Assembly (NCBI GenBank): GCA_947502505.1
Contig: CANNAE010000002.1
Span: 124,001-188,000 of the forward strand
Direction: 5' to 3'
Source of the DNA: an uncultured Planococcus sp.
Lineage (GTDB): Bacteria > Bacillota > Bacilli > Bacillales_A > Planococcaceae
Length of the DNA: 64,000 nt
Below the pieces are notes generated by a model. The model worked only from the letters and a program-made list of their open reading frames with translations, was not told the DNA's origin and made no database searches. The first letter of the stretch is position 1, and the number at the start of each line of letters is the position of its first letter. The translations under genes and the position numbers were made by a program. Of the stretch, positions 9,264-18,168 are shown one piece after another.

Positions 9264-10240
9264 TCCACACTCCTTGTTGTGCCACGTAAAATGAGCTTGA
9301 CCGGTATTTCGTAAAAGCTTTCTTCTACCGGCTTGTTCTCGATCCGCTTGATCAAAACGCGTGTGGCGATTGCGCCCATTTTGTAGACGTCCTGTGCTAC
9401 GGTCGATAGCCCCGGCGACAGCATTTCGCCCATTGCGATGCCATCGAAACCGACAATCTGCAAATCGTCCGGCACTTTCCTGCCAAGCAGGACCGCCGCT
9501 TTTAAAGCTCCGGCTGCCGATACATCGCTTGAAGCGAAAATGCCATCGATTCCCGGATCGTTGCGCAATTCCCGCTCGGCGATTTTTTGCGACTCGGCAT
9601 ATTGGAACGGGCAAGTGACGACACGATGATCGGCGCCTGCTTTGCCGATCGCTTCCATAAATCCATCGTGGCGGTCATTCGCCGGATTCAGCGCTTCTGG
9701 CCCTCTCAGGAACAGGATGTTTCGGCATCCGCGCTCGAGCAATGCATTTGTTCCGAGTATGGCGCCTTCTTTGTTATTCGATGAGACCACCGGGACCTTT
9801 TCGTTGATCGCCCGGTCCAGTGCCACAATCGGCAGTTTGGTATTGGCATAATGCGGCGCGTCCAATTGGTTGGACGTTACGATAAAGCCCGCGATGTATT
9901 TTTTCTTCAAGCTTTCGATATAATTTTTCTCTTTTTTCGGATCTTCATCGGAGTTGCATAAAATCACCGTATAGCCGTAACTCAACGCTACATCCTCTAC
10001 AGCTCTTGCAAGTTCCGGGAAAAACGGGTTTGTGATGTCCGGCAAAATGAGCCCAATCAAATTGGAGCGTTTCGTGTTCAGAGAGCGCGCCACCGGATTC
10101 AGTTCATATTCCAGTTCCTCTACCGCTTCCGTGACTGCTTTGGCAGCATCTGCGCTGACATAGCCGCTGCCGTTTAAAAAACGTGAAACCGTCGCAACGG
10201 AAACGCCTGCTTTTTTTGCTACATCTCTGATCGTTGTCAT
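9260..10240 (-). CDS. rbsR: ribose operon repressor, LacI family
   Basis: 326-residue transcription factor with an N-terminal LacI-type helix-turn-helix (TTIRDVAKKAGVSVATVSRF, residues 2-21) and hinge, followed by a periplasmic-binding-protein-like effector domain. It is the first gene of the ribose operon, so the operon is autoregulated through the palindrome just upstream. The family represses in the absence of ribose or a phosphorylated derivative and can cooperate with HPr/CcpA; the last point is family knowledge, not seen here. Confidence 0.94.
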   Translation of the reverse strand: MTTIRDVAKKAGVSVATVSRFLNGSGYVSADAAKAVTEAVEELEYELNPVARSLNTKRSNLIGLILPDITNPFFPELARAVEDVALSYGYTVILCNSDEDPKKEKNYIESLKKKYIAGFIVTSNQLDAPHYANTKLPIVALDRAINEKVPVVSSNNKEGAILGTNALLERGCRNILFLRGPEALNPANDRHDGFMEAIGKAGADHRVVTCPFQYAESQKIAERELRNDPGIDGIFASSDVSAAGALKAAVLLGRKVPDDLQIVGFDGIAMGEMLSPGLSTVAQDVYKMGAIATRVLIKRIENKPVEESFYEIPVKLILRGTTRSVE

Positions 10241-10263
10241 CGCTTTTCTCCGTTCTCAGGTTT

Positions 10264-10311
10264 TGTGTAACCGGTTACACATACTATAAGACTTCCTTTT
10301 CTTGTTGTCAA
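10264..10311 (-). promoter_or_regulatory. rbs promoter with RbsR/CcpA-type operator
   Basis: On the minus strand TTGACA (10306-10311), a 17-base spacer and TATAGT (10283-10288) form a near-consensus sigma-A promoter. Directly downstream is a perfect 18-bp palindrome, TGTGTAACCGGTTACACA (10264-10281), over the expected transcription start. Its core also fits the catabolite-responsive element pattern, so RbsR and CcpA may share it, as is known for the B. subtilis rbs operator. Confidence 0.9.
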
Positions 10312-10346
10312 CGCGCTTTTTCATTTCATGCTGCGTGAGTGCCCGT

Positions 10347-10380
10347 AAAAAAACACCCCGACAATAGATGTCGGGGTGTT
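10347..10380 (-). terminator. terminator after the small rhodanese gene
   Basis: A perfect 12-bp stem (AACACCCCGACA with TGTCGGGGTGTT), a 5-base loop, and T6 on the minus strand, just after the stop of the rhodanese-like gene. Confidence 0.92.
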
Positions 10381-10385
10381 CGTAA

Positions 10386-10754
10386 TCAATATGCCAGCGT
10401 ACGCTCGCCGCATTCTTCCTCGGTTAAGCTATAGCTGATGATGTTCTTTCCTTTTTTCCGCAATAGCCGGACAGCCATATTCTTTTCCATTTTATCAGAT
10501 GCGACAATATGGATCGGGCGGTCCGGTATTTCTTCGTAACTGCGGATGAAATAAGCGATCGGAAGTTCGAATGCGCCTTCGATAGGATCTTTATAGGAAA
10601 TATTATAAGCTCTCACATCCAGCAAGAGAATATCGCTATTTCCTTTCAACTCGTCTGCACAGCCGTGCTCGACGCCTTTAGCCGTGACATAGCGTTTATA
10701 GAAACTGTTGGAGCCGGCAAGCGCCAATAGCGCAATCGGAATACCTATACTCAT
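10386..10754 (-). CDS. small rhodanese-fold protein lacking the catalytic cysteine
   Basis: 122-residue protein with a short hydrophobic N-terminus (MSIGIPIALLALAG) that may be a membrane anchor, then a rhodanese-like fold containing DILLLDVRAYN (CDC25/rhodanese A-type motif) and IAYFIRSYEEIPDRPIH. At the position of the active-site loop, where rhodaneses have CxxGxRS, it reads VASDKMEKN, with no Cys, so it should not be a sulfurtransferase. It is probably co-transcribed with the CstB-like gene 75 bases upstream. A structural or persulfide-binding partner role is an inference. Confidence 0.7.
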   Translation of the reverse strand: MSIGIPIALLALAGSNSFYKRYVTAKGVEHGCADELKGNSDILLLDVRAYNISYKDPIEGAFELPIAYFIRSYEEIPDRPIHIVASDKMEKNMAVRLLRKKGKNIISYSLTEEECGERTLAY

Positions 10755-10829
10755 TGTTTCGATCTTTCCCTTCTAGATGGAGTTTTTCAAAGGAATACCG
10801 CCAAAGCCAAGGCCTCAGCGCTTGTCTTC

Positions 10830-12245
10830 CTATCCTTGTTTCACGGCTGCGGCATCTTGTTGCCATTTGTTGTAGCCGCCTGTCATATTCACCAGCTGAT
10901 CAATGCCGTTCGCTTTCAGGACGCTCGCCGCGATAGCAGAACGGGCACCGGCCTGGCATTGGACGATAATTGTTTTGTCTGTATCGATTTCATCCAAGCG
11001 GTTTTTCAAGGTGCCGACCATGATGTGCTGGGCGTTGTCGATATGCCCCTCGTCAAACTCTGTTTGATTGCGGACATCAAGCACGTAAGCCTCGCCATTT
11101 TCGACCATTTCATTCGCTTCGGACGGCGCGACATTTTCGTAAGAAGCCAAATTGTCTGCTTGTGACACGATATTTCCCGCTTCTCCAAATCCGTAAACTT
11201 CATCAATCCCCACTGAATGCAGGGCGATCAAGGCTTCCTCAAGATTTTCTGTATCCAGCAACACATAGAGCGGCTTGTTGTAATCAACGATCCAGCCTGC
11301 CCAGTTCGCGAAGGATTTATTGAACGGGATGTTGATCGTTCCTTGAATATGGCCTTTACTATAGGCATCTGCCAGGCGCATATCGAGGACTTGCTTGCCT
11401 TCTGCAAGAAGCGCTTCGACAGCTGTGGCTGATGTGATTTCTTTCGGTTCCGGCAAGTCTTTGAGCAACTGAGGCCCGACTTTATTGACCGATTTCATCA
11501 CCGCGAAATAATACGGCGGTTCCGGCTGGCCTTCGAGCAAAGCTTTTTTGAAGGAAGCTTCCTCGTCAAATTGCATCGCCCAGTTAAAAGCTTTTTCATA
11601 GCCGACTGTTGTCGATGGCACCGCGCCGAGCGATTTCCCGCAAGCGGAACCTGCGCCATGCGCCGGCCAAACTTGCAAATAATCCGCAAGCGCCTTGAAG
11701 CGCTCAATCGATTTGTACATCTGGCTTGCCCCCGCTTCGGATGTGCCCTGGACGCCTGCCGCTTTTTCAAGCAGGTCCGGGCGCCCGACATCACCGACGA
11801 AGACGAAGTCGCCTGTAAAGATGCCCATCGGCTTGTCCGCAGAGCCGCCTTTATCCGTCAGCAGGAAGGAAATGCTCTCCGGGGTATGGCCTGGAGTATG
11901 CATTACGTCGAAAACCAGATTGCCAATCATAAACTGGTCGCCGTCTTTCAATAATTGATGGCTGACTTCATCCAGGTTCTGATATTTCCAATCGGCATCG
12001 CCTTCATCCGAAATATAAAGCTTCGTACCGAAACGATCATTCAGTTCACGTGAACCGGATACAAAGTCAGCATGGATATGCGTCTCAAGTGCGCCGACAA
12101 TATTCAAATTCTCTTTTTTCGCCAGTTCTTCGTAGGCTGAAACATCGCGCATCGGGTCAACGACTACGGCTTCGCCTGTTTTCTGGCACCCTACCACATA
12201 AGATGCGTGAGCCAATTTTTCGTCATAGAAATATCGTAATAACAT
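10830..12245 (-). CDS. cstB: persulfide dioxygenase-rhodanese fusion, CstB-like
   Basis: 471-residue three-domain protein. Residues about 1-245 form a metallo-beta-lactamase-fold persulfide dioxygenase with the HxHxD iron/zinc site THIHADF and further ligands in HTPGHTPES and GDFVFVGD. Residues about 260-360 are a rhodanese domain without a catalytic Cys (YVLLDTEN at the loop). Residues about 370-465 are an active-type rhodanese with VQCQAGARS. This arrangement matches S. aureus CstB, which oxidises low-molecular-weight persulfides and yields thiosulfate. A CstR-like operator overlaps its promoter, linking it to the sulfur locus at 48-54 kb. Confidence 0.85.
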   Translation of the reverse strand: MLLRYFYDEKLAHASYVVGCQKTGEAVVVDPMRDVSAYEELAKKENLNIVGALETHIHADFVSGSRELNDRFGTKLYISDEGDADWKYQNLDEVSHQLLKDGDQFMIGNLVFDVMHTPGHTPESISFLLTDKGGSADKPMGIFTGDFVFVGDVGRPDLLEKAAGVQGTSEAGASQMYKSIERFKALADYLQVWPAHGAGSACGKSLGAVPSTTVGYEKAFNWAMQFDEEASFKKALLEGQPEPPYYFAVMKSVNKVGPQLLKDLPEPKEITSATAVEALLAEGKQVLDMRLADAYSKGHIQGTINIPFNKSFANWAGWIVDYNKPLYVLLDTENLEEALIALHSVGIDEVYGFGEAGNIVSQADNLASYENVAPSEANEMVENGEAYVLDVRNQTEFDEGHIDNAQHIMVGTLKNRLDEIDTDKTIIVQCQAGARSAIAASVLKANGIDQLVNMTGGYNKWQQDAAAVKQG

Positions 12246-12286
12246 GGAATCAATCTCCTTTTGCTTGTTGTCGTTTTCTTAACCTT

Positions 12287-12315
12287 AATATACCCCACAG
12301 GGTATTGAGTGTAAA
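12287..12315 (-). promoter_or_regulatory. cstB promoter with CstR-type operator in the spacer
   Basis: Minus strand TTTACA (12310-12315), 17-base spacer, TATATT (12287-12292). The spacer holds the palindrome ATACCC-CACA-GGGTAT (12290-12305). The same -35/operator/-10 nesting is seen at the cstR-like gene promoter at 52990-53018. Confidence 0.82.
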
Positions 12316-12344
12316 CCTATCTGCTTGGCATTTCTTATGTAAAT

Positions 12345-12387
12345 AAAAAAAAGCCCGAAGAACGCAGCAATTGCGCGCTTCGGGCTT
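12345..12387 (-). terminator. terminator after the acyl-CoA operon
   Basis: AAGCCCGAAG pairs with CTTCGGGCTT around a 17-base loop, followed by T8 on the minus strand, downstream of the interrupted hydratase gene. Confidence 0.82.
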
Positions 12388-12396
12388 AACGTCACT

Positions 12397-13221
12397 TCAT
12401 GTGTTTTCTTTGAAGAAATCAGGCAGTTCGCTCGCTTTTAACGGAAATTCGGCTTTGCGCTTGTCGACAAAGGCTTGTATGCCCTCGTCTGCATCCGCGT
12501 TATGCCCCGCCCAGTGAAGGAACTTCGATTCTGCAAGATGGGATTCATAAGGATGGTCCGCCCCGAGCATCTTCCATAGCAATTGTCTCGTGAAGCCATT
12601 CGATGTGGCGGCGGTATTTTCCACAATCTCACGGGCAATTTCGTAGGCTTTTTCAAGCGGATTGTCCGATTCATATTACATGAGCCCGGCAGCCACAGCT
12701 TCTGAAGTCGGAATATAGCGCCCCGTCAATGTCCATTCGAGCGCTTTGCCGATCCCGACGATACGCGGCAAAAACCACCCAGAGGAAGCTTCCGGGCCGA
12801 TGCCTCTGCGCCCGAACACAAAACCGATCTTCACGCCTGTTTTAACGATGCGGATATCCATCGGCAAAGTCATCGTCATTCCGATGCCGACCGCTGGGCC
12901 GTTGATGGCAGCGATGATCGGCTTTTTCACTTCATAGATTTGGTTGCTGACCTGCCCGCCAAGATCCCGGTATTCTTCTGCGCTTTGTTCGGAAGCAAAA
13001 GTCGCGCCGCCCTCAGACAAATCCATGCCGGCGCAAAACGCCCGTCCCGCCCCGGTGACGACAACGACGCGGATATCATCATCCGCATCCACAGTACGGT
13101 AAAAGTCCAGCAGTTCTCCGTTCATTTGCTCTGTATAGGCATTCATTTTATCAGGGCGATTCAAGGTCAACGTAAGGATTCCGCCCGACAATTCGGTTTT
13201 AATGGTTTCGTACAAGCGCAT
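12397..13221 (-). pseudogene. enoyl-CoA hydratase/isomerase with one in-frame TAA
   Basis: The first 181 codons encode a crotonase-fold protein (NRPDKMNAYTEQM, oxyanion-hole segment AFCAGMDLS, catalytic Glu region RRGIGPEASSG) and end in TAA at 12676-12678. The same frame continues without a shift through YESDNPLEKAYEIAREIVEN and on to a normal C-terminus ending at 12397, giving 275 codons, a typical crotonase length. A second start (GTG at 12624) appears only inside this continuation. So a full-length gene has been cut by a single substitution, or there is a base-call error. It overlaps the upstream nitronate monooxygenase gene by 23 bases and has its own AAGGAG site. Confidence 0.85.
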
Positions 13222-14101
13222 TCACTCCTTCTGCGTATTCCTTTTCGAGCTGCCCGACTACTTGTTTTACGGTCTCGCGTTTCGTCACCGTCGTGACCCC
13301 ATGCCCTGCCGACCAAATGTCGCGCCATGCCTTGGCATTGACGAGATGGGACAAATCGACTTCCGTTTTAGGCTTAAGGGTTTTGGGATCGATGCCTTGT
13401 TTTTCAAGGCTCGGAATCAGGACATTCACCGGCACGCCGCTGAACGAATCGGTGTATAAGATATCTTCAATCGAGGAATCGATAACCATCTGCTTATACT
13501 CTTCCGGTGCGCTGCTTTCTTCGACCGCTAGAAAGCGTGTGCCCATATAGGCATAATCTGCCCCCATCAATAAAGCCGCTGCCACATCTTGTCCGGTCGA
13601 TAAAGAACCCGACAGAATGATCGTGCCGTCAAAAAACTCCTTGACCGCTGCAATGAAAGCGAATGGGTTCAGCGTGCCCCCGTGCCCGCCAGCTCCTGCG
13701 CATACAAGGATCAACCCATCGACGCCGCTTTGTGCCGCTTTTTTTGCGTGTCTGGCATTTGCTACATCGGAGTAAACAAGCCCTCCGTAAGCATGGACGA
13801 TTTCGAGCACTTCTGCGGGAGAGCCGAGCGATGTGATGACAATCGGCGGCTGATGCTCACGGATCAATTCCACATCTTCGTCGTAGCGCTTGTTGGAGCC
13901 GCGGTGGCTAATGAAATTGACAGCCCATGGCATTTCACCGAGCGCTTCTTTCACTTCAAAGAGCCATTTCGCGCATTCTTCAGCAGGGCGTGCATTCAAG
14001 AGAGGAAACGAGCCGATGACGCCTGCACGGCTGGATTCGATGACCATTTGGGGCGTCGACACGAGAAACATCGGCGCTACGATGACCGGCAGCTTAGGCA
14101 T
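13199..14101 (-). CDS. nitronate monooxygenase/2-nitropropane dioxygenase family flavoprotein
   Basis: 300-residue TIM-barrel FMN enzyme. It begins LPVIVAPMFLVSTPQMV, contains the catalytic-His motif CAGAGGHGG (about residue 133) and the phosphate-binding GADYAYMGTRF (about 180). Family members oxidise alkyl nitronates, and related proteins reduce enoyl-CoAs or act in polyketide systems. It overlaps the thiolase stop by 8 bases and the hydratase start by 23, so the three form a tightly coupled operon. Its place between beta-oxidation genes suggests an acyl-chain-related role, which is an inference. Confidence 0.85.
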   Translation of the reverse strand: MPKLPVIVAPMFLVSTPQMVIESSRAGVIGSFPLLNARPAEECAKWLFEVKEALGEMPWAVNFISHRGSNKRYDEDVELIREHQPPIVITSLGSPAEVLEIVHAYGGLVYSDVANARHAKKAAQSGVDGLILVCAGAGGHGGTLNPFAFIAAVKEFFDGTIILSGSLSTGQDVAAALLMGADYAYMGTRFLAVEESSAPEEYKQMVIDSSIEDILYTDSFSGVPVNVLIPSLEKQGIDPKTLKPKTEVDLSHLVNAKAWRDIWSAGHGVTTVTKRETVKQVVGQLEKEYAEGVNALVRNH

Positions 14102-15275
14102 GTTCGATCACCACTGCAATCCCCTGCCCGCCGCCGATGCACAAGCTCGCCACTGCATATTTGCCGCCGCGGCGCTTCAATTCATAGGCCGCTGACAGCA
14201 AGACGCGCGCACCGCTCGCACCGACCGGATGGCCGAGTGCAATCGCCCCGCCATTGACGTTCACTTTCGAACGGTCCAGCCCGAGCTCTTTTTCCACCGC
14301 CAAATACTGTGCGGCGAAAGCTTCATTCACTTCGACCAAATCGATATCATCCAATGACAGCTCCGCTTTTTCAAGCGCACGGCGAATGGCCGGCACCGGC
14401 CCGATGCCCATGATGGTCGGGTCGACGCCTGCCACATGCCAGGAAACGATGCGGGCAACAGGCGACAAGCCATGTTTTTTGACTGCATCTTCCCCTGCCA
14501 CGACAAGCGAGGCTGCACCGTCATTGATGCCTGAAGCATTGCCTGCGGTTACCGATCCGTCTTTCTTGAAAGACGGGCGCAGTTTCGACAAGCCCTCCGT
14601 ATTGGCATCCGGTTTAATGTGTTCATCTTTATCGACCATAACCGGCCCTTTGCGCGTTTTCACTTCGACACCGATAATTTCTTCACCAAACTGTCCGCCC
14701 GTTGCCGCTTTTGCTGCCCGTTGATTCGATTCGACCGCAAATGCGTCTTGCGCTTCACGCGAGATATCGTATTGCTCCGCCAATTTTTCCGCCGTCATCC
14801 CCATTCCGCTCCCGGTATATTGATCGGTCAGCGTCGCAAGAAGCATATCTTCAAATTGCATCGGCCCCATCTTCGCTTTGCTGAAACGCTGGGTGAAATT
14901 CGCATAAGGCGACATCGACATATTCTCGGCACCGCCCGCCAGCACAATATCCGCTTCGCCAAGCAGGATATGCTGTGCTGCGGAAACGACCGCCTGCGCA
15001 CCGGACCCGCATAGCCGGTTCAAGGTCAAAGCCGGCACTTCCTGCGGGACGCCAGCATTCAAGCCGATATGGCGGGCCAAATACGCCGCATTGACATTCG
15101 ACTGAATGACGTTTCCGTAAATGACATGGTCTACATTTTCCGCTTTGACATTCGCACGCTTCAACGCCTCTACCGCTGTCGCTGTCCCGAGCTCCGTGGC
15201 ATCCGTATTGGCAAAGGCTCCGCCGAATGCACCGAATGCTGTTCTGGCACCATCTACTAGGTATACATGCTTCAT
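14094..15275 (-). CDS. thiolase (acetyl-CoA C-acyltransferase)
   Basis: 393-residue thiolase of the FadA/AtoB type, which cleaves 3-ketoacyl-CoA or condenses acetyl-CoA. All catalytic residues are present: nucleophile Cys in NRLCGSGAQAV (about 88), His in GHPVGASG (about 350) and the second Cys in CIGGGQG (about 380). The ATG at 15275 is preferred because AGGAG lies 8 bases upstream; ATGs at 15281 and 15296 are too close to or upstream of it. It heads the thiolase/nitronate monooxygenase/hydratase operon. Sequence alone does not separate degradative from biosynthetic function; context favours degradation. Confidence 0.92.
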   Translation of the reverse strand: MKHVYLVDGARTAFGAFGGAFANTDATELGTATAVEALKRANVKAENVDHVIYGNVIQSNVNAAYLARHIGLNAGVPQEVPALTLNRLCGSGAQAVVSAAQHILLGEADIVLAGGAENMSMSPYANFTQRFSKAKMGPMQFEDMLLATLTDQYTGSGMGMTAEKLAEQYDISREAQDAFAVESNQRAAKAATGGQFGEEIIGVEVKTRKGPVMVDKDEHIKPDANTEGLSKLRPSFKKDGSVTAGNASGINDGAASLVVAGEDAVKKHGLSPVARIVSWHVAGVDPTIMGIGPVPAIRRALEKAELSLDDIDLVEVNEAFAAQYLAVEKELGLDRSKVNVNGGAIALGHPVGASGARVLLSAAYELKRRGGKYAVASLCIGGGQGIAVVIEHA

Positions 15276-15489
15276 TTTCATATCTCCTTTTCGCATTCGA
15301 ATGAGTAGACTTTCATTTTTTACATAGCACTAAAAATTTCATCCTTCGACTTTATCCCATCGTTTAGAAGCCTAGTCACTAAACTACTCCAGTGATTCAA
15401 CAACCACTCATATTGTTTTAAAACTTTCAACGAGCTTGACTGTTTTTAGAAGCATTACCGGTCTATTGCCCATCGGTATTGTTCGTGAT

Positions 15490-16542
15490 TTATAGCACTT
15501 CTCCCTTACGTGCCCGGTTAGCCATGACAATTAAGTTTGCTACTGCTTTGTCCAACTGATGGAAACGTTCGTCCTCGATTTCCCCTGTGTCCCAGCGATA
15601 ATAAATTTGCTGCAAGATACCAGCCAATTTATAGAACCCGAACGCTAAGTAATAGTTAATATTCGAAACATCGCGCCCGCTTTGCTTTGCATACTCTTCC
15701 ACAAATTCTTTACGGCTATAAAAGCCCGAGTGGCTCGAGATGATATTGATGCCGATATCCTCATCTTCCGCTTGTCCCCAATAGGCTAAAGTCGAGCCGA
15801 CATCGCTGAGCGGATCGCCGATCGTCGATAGTTCCCAATCGAGAACGCCGGTTGCAAGGCCAGGGCTTTCTTCATCAATCACCATATTGTTTAACTTGAA
15901 ATCATTGTGGACGATCGTCGTTTCTTCATTGACAGGTATATTTTCTATGAGCCACTGTTCTAGCTCTTCAAGCCCTTCGATTTCATCGGTTTTGGAATGA
16001 TGGTAGCGTTTAATCCATCCCTTTACTTGGCGCTCCATGAACCCTTCAGGTTTGCCCATCTCGGCGAGGCCGGCTTCTTTATAATCAATCGATTGTAATT
16101 GAACCAAGGTCGAGACCACATTTTTCGAAATGAGGGGTCCCGCTTGCTCTGGACTCCCTAATTTTTCCGGAAGATCTTCGTCGACGACAATGCCCGCTTT
16201 TCTTTCCATAATAAAGAAATGCTTATCCATCACTTCTGGATCTTCACAATACACAAAAGGTTCCGGTGCCAATGGAAAAACAGGATGCACTTTTTCAAGC
16301 ATTTTGAATTCGCGCTCCATGTCATGAGCTTTTGGGGGAATCTCCCCAAAAGGTGGACGTCGTAAAACACCTTCCCAAGCTCCAATCTGAAGCAGATATG
16401 TAAGGTTCGAATATCCTTCGGAGAATTGGCTTACCTTCATCTCGCCTTCCGGCAAGCCAGGAATCGCCTTTCGCAAAAAGTTTTCGACTTTATTCCAGTC
16501 GACTTCCTGCGCTTTCCCCTTTTTCGGCTTTGCACCATTCAT
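15490..16542 (-). CDS. phosphotransferase, APH/ACAD10-like family
   Basis: 350-residue kinase-fold protein of the aminoglycoside-phosphotransferase superfamily, resembling the N-terminal part of ACAD10/ACAD11. The Brenner motif HNDFKLNN (about residue 205) and a metal-binding DWE in LDWELSTIGDPLSDVG (about 230) are present. The ATG at 16542 is chosen for the GGAGG 8 bases upstream; an earlier start at 16647 has no site. It follows an acyl-CoA dehydrogenase gene in the same direction. In ACAD10/11 the kinase acts on 4-hydroxyacyl-CoA, so this pair may degrade hydroxylated fatty acids; that is an inference from the family. Confidence 0.85.
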   Translation of the reverse strand: MNGAKPKKGKAQEVDWNKVENFLRKAIPGLPEGEMKVSQFSEGYSNLTYLLQIGAWEGVLRRPPFGEIPPKAHDMEREFKMLEKVHPVFPLAPEPFVYCEDPEVMDKHFFIMERKAGIVVDEDLPEKLGSPEQAGPLISKNVVSTLVQLQSIDYKEAGLAEMGKPEGFMERQVKGWIKRYHHSKTDEIEGLEELEQWLIENIPVNEETTIVHNDFKLNNMVIDEESPGLATGVLDWELSTIGDPLSDVGSTLAYWGQAEDEDIGINIISSHSGFYSRKEFVEEYAKQSGRDVSNINYYLAFGFYKLAGILQQIYYRWDTGEIEDERFHQLDKAVANLIVMANRARKGEVL

Positions 16543-16679
16543 AGTGATGTCCTCCAAATCATTTGTATTTAAAGATCCTATACCAGATTTCCTACTGCAC
16601 TTGGACCATTTCAACATTGGCACCTGCTGGCAATTGCAGTATTTCATTTATTAGCAAAGACGTTTTGAAACAAGCACAT

Positions 16680-17906
16680 TTACTGCCGAGCTTCATTTGC
16701 CTTCAATTGTTCGCGTAGTTCGAGCCGCCCGACATCGCGCAAATGAACTTGGTCTGGTCCGTCTACAAGACGTAAACTACGTGCATTTGCGTAATGTTCT
16801 GCAAGCGGGAAGTCATCAGTCAGCCCCGCCCCGCCGAACACTTGCATCGCCCGGTCAATAACGTTAATTGAGACACGCGGTACAGCGATTTTAATCATGG
16901 CGATTTCCTTGCGCGCGCCTTTTGCACCGTATTCATCGATTTTGTGTGCTGCATTTAAGGTCAATAATCGCGCCTGCTCGATCTCAATGCGGCTTTCAGC
17001 AATGACTTCTTTAATGACGTCTTTTTCTGCCAATGTTGATCCAAAAGCGACGCGGCTTTCCGCTCGTCTGCACAGCAATTCTAATGCACGCTCAGCAGCC
17101 CCAATAGCTCGCATGCAATGGTGGATTCGCCCTGGCCCGAGTCGGCCTTGTGCGATCTCAAAGCCCCTGCCTTCTCCAAGCAGTATATTGCTCACCGGAA
17201 CGCGAACGTTGTCGTAATGAACTTCCGCATGTCCTTGTGGTGCATCATCGTAACCAAAAACTGTGAGTGGACGGATAATCTTAACGCCAGGCGTATCGAA
17301 TGGCACGAGAATCATCGATTGCTGTTTATGCTTTTCAGCTTCCGGATCAGTTTTCCCCATAACAATCGCGATGCTGCAGCGCGGATCCATGGCGCCTGTT
17401 GTCCACCATTTCTTAGCGTTGATAACGTATTCATCACCATCACGAACGATGCTGCTTTGGATATTGGTGGCATCGGAGGAAGCGACATCTGGCTCTGTCA
17501 TGGAAAAACATGAACGAATTTCACCATTTAATAATGGCTCAAGCCATTGCTTCTTCTGTTCATCCGTTCCGTATTTTACGAGCACTTCCATGTTGCCGGT
17601 ATCCGGGGCATTGCAGTTGAAAATTTCGGGAGCAATAAGGGAGCGCCCCATAACTTGACATAAATGGGCGTACTCGTAATTGCTTAGGCCACCTCCATAT
17701 TCTGCATGGTCGAGAAATAGGTTCCATAAGCCTTGAGCTTTGGCTTTCTGTTTCAATTCTTCGATAATCGGCGGAATGGTCCAGCGGTCTCTTGCTGATT
17801 CTTTATATTCTTTCACCGTTTGTTCAGCTGGATAGACATAGTTATCCATGAAGTCCAGTAATTCCTGGCACAATTGTTGCGCTTTTGGCGACAAATTTTT
17901 AAGCAT
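16680..17906 (-). CDS. acyl-CoA dehydrogenase family protein
   Basis: 408-residue flavoprotein of the ACAD family. The N-terminal helical domain is followed by the signature [15 protein letters not shown] (about residues 132-146) and KKWWTTGA (about 167), and the C-terminal domain has [22 protein letters not shown] (seen as two overlapping pieces around residues 360-380). It closely resembles the ACAD10/11-type dehydrogenases that act with a kinase domain, and the kinase gene is directly downstream. GGGGG lies before the ATG. A promoter with two operator-like palindromes precedes it. Confidence 0.9.
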   Translation of the reverse strand: MLKNLSPKAQQLCQELLDFMDNYVYPAEQTVKEYKESARDRWTIPPIIEELKQKAKAQGLWNLFLDHAEYGGGLSNYEYAHLCQVMGRSLIAPEIFNCNAPDTGNMEVLVKYGTDEQKKQWLEPLLNGEIRSCFSMTEPDVASSDATNIQSSIVRDGDEYVINAKKWWTTGAMDPRCSIAIVMGKTDPEAEKHKQQSMILVPFDTPGVKIIRPLTVFGYDDAPQGHAEVHYDNVRVPVSNILLGEGRGFEIAQGRLGPGRIHHCMRAIGAAERALELLCRRAESRVAFGSTLAEKDVIKEVIAESRIEIEQARLLTLNAAHKIDEYGAKGARKEIAMIKIAVPRVSINVIDRAMQVFGGAGLTDDFPLAEHYANARSLRLVDGPDQVHLRDVGRLELREQLKANEARQ

Positions 17907-17928
17907 TTACTCGGCCCCCTGTTTTTTA

Positions 17929-17987
17929 AATATATTTTCGCTGCCTGATTGCACAATAAGCGTTACAGAAAATTGTAAGCACTTACA
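17929..17987 (-). promoter_or_regulatory. promoter with tandem operator-like palindromes upstream of the acyl-CoA dehydrogenase
   Basis: Minus strand TTGTGC (17951-17956), 16-base spacer, TATATT (17929-17934). Upstream and over the -35 are TGTAAGCACTTACA (17974-17987) and a weaker copy AATAAGCGTTACA (17955-17967), centred about 20 bases apart. The regulator is not in this window; a TetR-type repressor is a guess. Confidence 0.5.
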
Positions 17988-18113
17988 TACTATTTGAAAA
18001 AAACAAAATTTCTGATTATCCATTAAATACATATTCAGAAAAAGTATACGTTTTCCTTTTTTGAATTACAAGTTTACTTTTAAATTATTTTAAATATTCT
18101 TTTTATTCATTAT

Positions 18114-18149
18114 CGCAAAAAAACTTCTGCCCTTGATTGGACAGAAGTT
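18114..18149 (-). terminator. terminator after the YebC gene
   Basis: AACTTCTG pairs with CAGAAGTT around a partly paired loop, with T7 on the minus strand, 20 bases after the yebC stop. Confidence 0.82.
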
Positions 18150-18168
18150 CGTTATTGCATGAAATTTC

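Noticed and set aside
15294..15320. Possible FadR operator upstream of the thiolase
   Set aside because: GAATGAGTA and TTTCATT resemble half-sites but the spacing is 8 rather than 4 bases.
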